In this document: positions 5,624 through 6,326 of the stretch, piece after piece | How the letters are laid out: the number at the start of each line of letters is the position of its first letter | Numbering within the stretch: the first letter of the stretch is position 1 | From: an uncultured Propionibacteriaceae bacterium | GTDB lineage: Bacteria > Actinomycetota > Actinomycetes > Propionibacteriales > Propionibacteriaceae | Assembly: GCA_945875065.1 (NCBI GenBank) | Contig: CAMCJC010000160.1 | Coordinates: 1-6,326, forward strand | Length of the DNA stretch: 6,326 bases | Reading direction: 5' to 3' | The notes under the pieces: generated by a model | Database searches by the model: none | What the model saw: the letters and a program-made list of their open reading frames with translations, nothing else | What the model was told of the DNA's origin: nothing | Made by a program: the position numbers and the translations under genes

Positions 5624-5629
5624 TAGCCC

Positions 5630-6326
5630 ATGCGAAGACGTGTTGTGACTCCCGATGAGCAGGGGATGGTGATGTCCCCCGATCGGACAGTGCTCGTCTC
5701 GAAGGTGGAAACGGAAACCGCAAGCAGCTTACCCAAGATTGTCAGCCTCTTCTCGGGGGCTGGAGGGTTGGACCTCGGTTTCAAGCAGGCTGGCTTCACG
5801 CTGACTTTCGCGGTGGATGTGTCTCCCGCCGCCATGCAGACTCATCAGCGGAACTTCAAGGAGGCGAAGTCGGTAGTAGCCGACCTAGAGCATCTCGGCC
5901 CTGACGGCGTCCTGGCGCATCTGGATGACCTTGTTGAGCCAGGCGAATCCATTGGCGTGATTGGCGGGCCACCGTGTCAAGGATTCTCCCGGGCGAATAC
6001 TGGCTCCGCCTCCTACGACCGGCGCAACCGACTCCCCCTGCTCTACCTTCAGATAGTCGAGGCGCTTCAGAGGAAGTATGATGTTGAGTTCGTGCTGTTT
6101 GAGAACGTCTTGGGGATTCGTGACGCGAAGCATTCAGTGACATTCCGTGGTATTTTATCAAAGTTTGAGGATATCGGTCTCGTGTCCGATGTAAACGAGT
6201 ATTCAGCCCTCGACTATGGAGTTGCCCAGACGCGAAATCGTGTTATCATCTCTGGTTTTAAGAGCGAAGATGTGGCTCGAGAGTTCAAGCCACAGAAGGT
6301 TGATGCGGGCGAGCTCACCGTGGACT
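5630..6326 (+). CDS. C5 cytosine DNA methyltransferase (N-terminal part, cut by window edge)
   Basis: Transfers a methyl group from S-adenosylmethionine to carbon 5 of cytosine in a specific DNA sequence. The frame is open to the right edge (232 complete codons). Motif I is LFSGAGGLDLGF (40-51), motif IV GGPPCQGFS (112-120) with catalytic C116, motif VI ENV (158-160), and motif VIII QTRNRVII (200-207). The target-recognition domain and motifs IX-X lie beyond the edge, so specificity cannot be judged. A TAG two codons upstream makes the ATG at 5630 the earliest start; ATGs at 5666 and 5672 are alternatives, the latter with GGGG six bases before it. Residues 1-34 precede the core and look unstructured. 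DNA composition falls toward the edge (25 of 60 bases G/C at 6121-6180 against 40 of 60 in a sample of the ROK gene), and two TTA codons occur, suggesting transfer. It may be part of a restriction-modification or related defence locus. Confidence 0.93.
   Translation, partial: MRRRVVTPDEQGMVMSPDRTVLVSKVETETASSLPKIVSLFSGAGGLDLGFKQAGFTLTFAVDVSPAAMQTHQRNFKEAKSVVADLEHLGPDGVLAHLDDLVEPGESIGVIGGPPCQGFSRANTGSASYDRRNRLPLLYLQIVEALQRKYDVEFVLFENVLGIRDAKHSVTFRGILSKFEDIGLVSDVNEYSALDYGVAQTRNRVIISGFKSEDVAREFKPQKVDAGELTVD

Larger units (their letters stand above)
5397..5629. other. Intergenic region upstream of the methyltransferase
   Basis: No gene is supported. A 17-codon frame from 5433 (MNGMTGQAGIHLDIASV) has a GGTGG upstream but nothing else in its favour. 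Small structures are a direct repeat CGCTGATC (5508-5515 and 5532-5539), the palindrome TCAGCGCTGA (5528-5537), and the inverted repeat noted separately just before the methyltransferase promoter. Confidence 0.4.

Noticed and set aside
5085..5723. A 212-codon leftward frame across the TfoX gene and the methyltransferase start
   Set aside because: It covers two genes with clear family motifs on the other strand plus non-coding DNA, and its translation shows no family pattern.

Overview
The window looks like a piece of a high-GC Gram-positive (probably Actinomycetota) chromosome. Most coding DNA is visibly GC-rich, GTG starts are used, and most genes carry GAGG/GGAGG-type ribosome sites. The species cannot be named from the sequence. 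There is no tRNA, rRNA, CRISPR array or recognisable transposase.

Layout. (1) The first 1.2 kb encodes a ROK-family sugar-responsive regulator on the + strand, possibly entering from the left edge. (2) A non-coding stretch with a striking 17-bp perfect inverted repeat follows, between the ROK gene and a leftward block. (3) The leftward block (3105 down to 1426) has a predicted exported protein of unknown family, an intact 141-residue coiled-coil protein of unknown family, and a second copy of that coiled-coil gene inactivated by an in-frame TGA and a one-base deletion. The exported protein appears to begin at a rare ATT codon under a perfect AAGGAGG site. A promoter with an overlapping palindrome can be proposed upstream of it. 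(4) About 720 bp without a convincing gene follows, rich in short hairpins and ending in a small terminator-like stem. (5) A compact rightward operon starts at 3828: an ArsR-type repressor without metal-binding cysteines, an AHSA1/SRPBCC protein overlapping it by 8 bp, a SnoaL/NTF2-like protein, and a TfoX-N-domain gene broken by an apparent extra G in a G6 run. (6) After about 230 bp of non-coding DNA, the N-terminal 232 codons of a C5 cytosine DNA methyltransferase run off the right edge. It has an apparently leaderless promoter and AT-richer DNA toward the edge, suggesting acquired DNA and possibly the start of a restriction-modification or defence locus that lies outside the window.

How they work together. 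The ArsR gene and its partner form the common pairing of a small winged-helix repressor with a START-fold protein, probably autoregulated and binding a small molecule. The exported protein and coiled-coil protein are probably co-transcribed. No complete, clearly new system can be demonstrated. The most unusual items are the ATT start, the perfect inverted repeat, the decayed paralogue and the methyltransferase at the edge.
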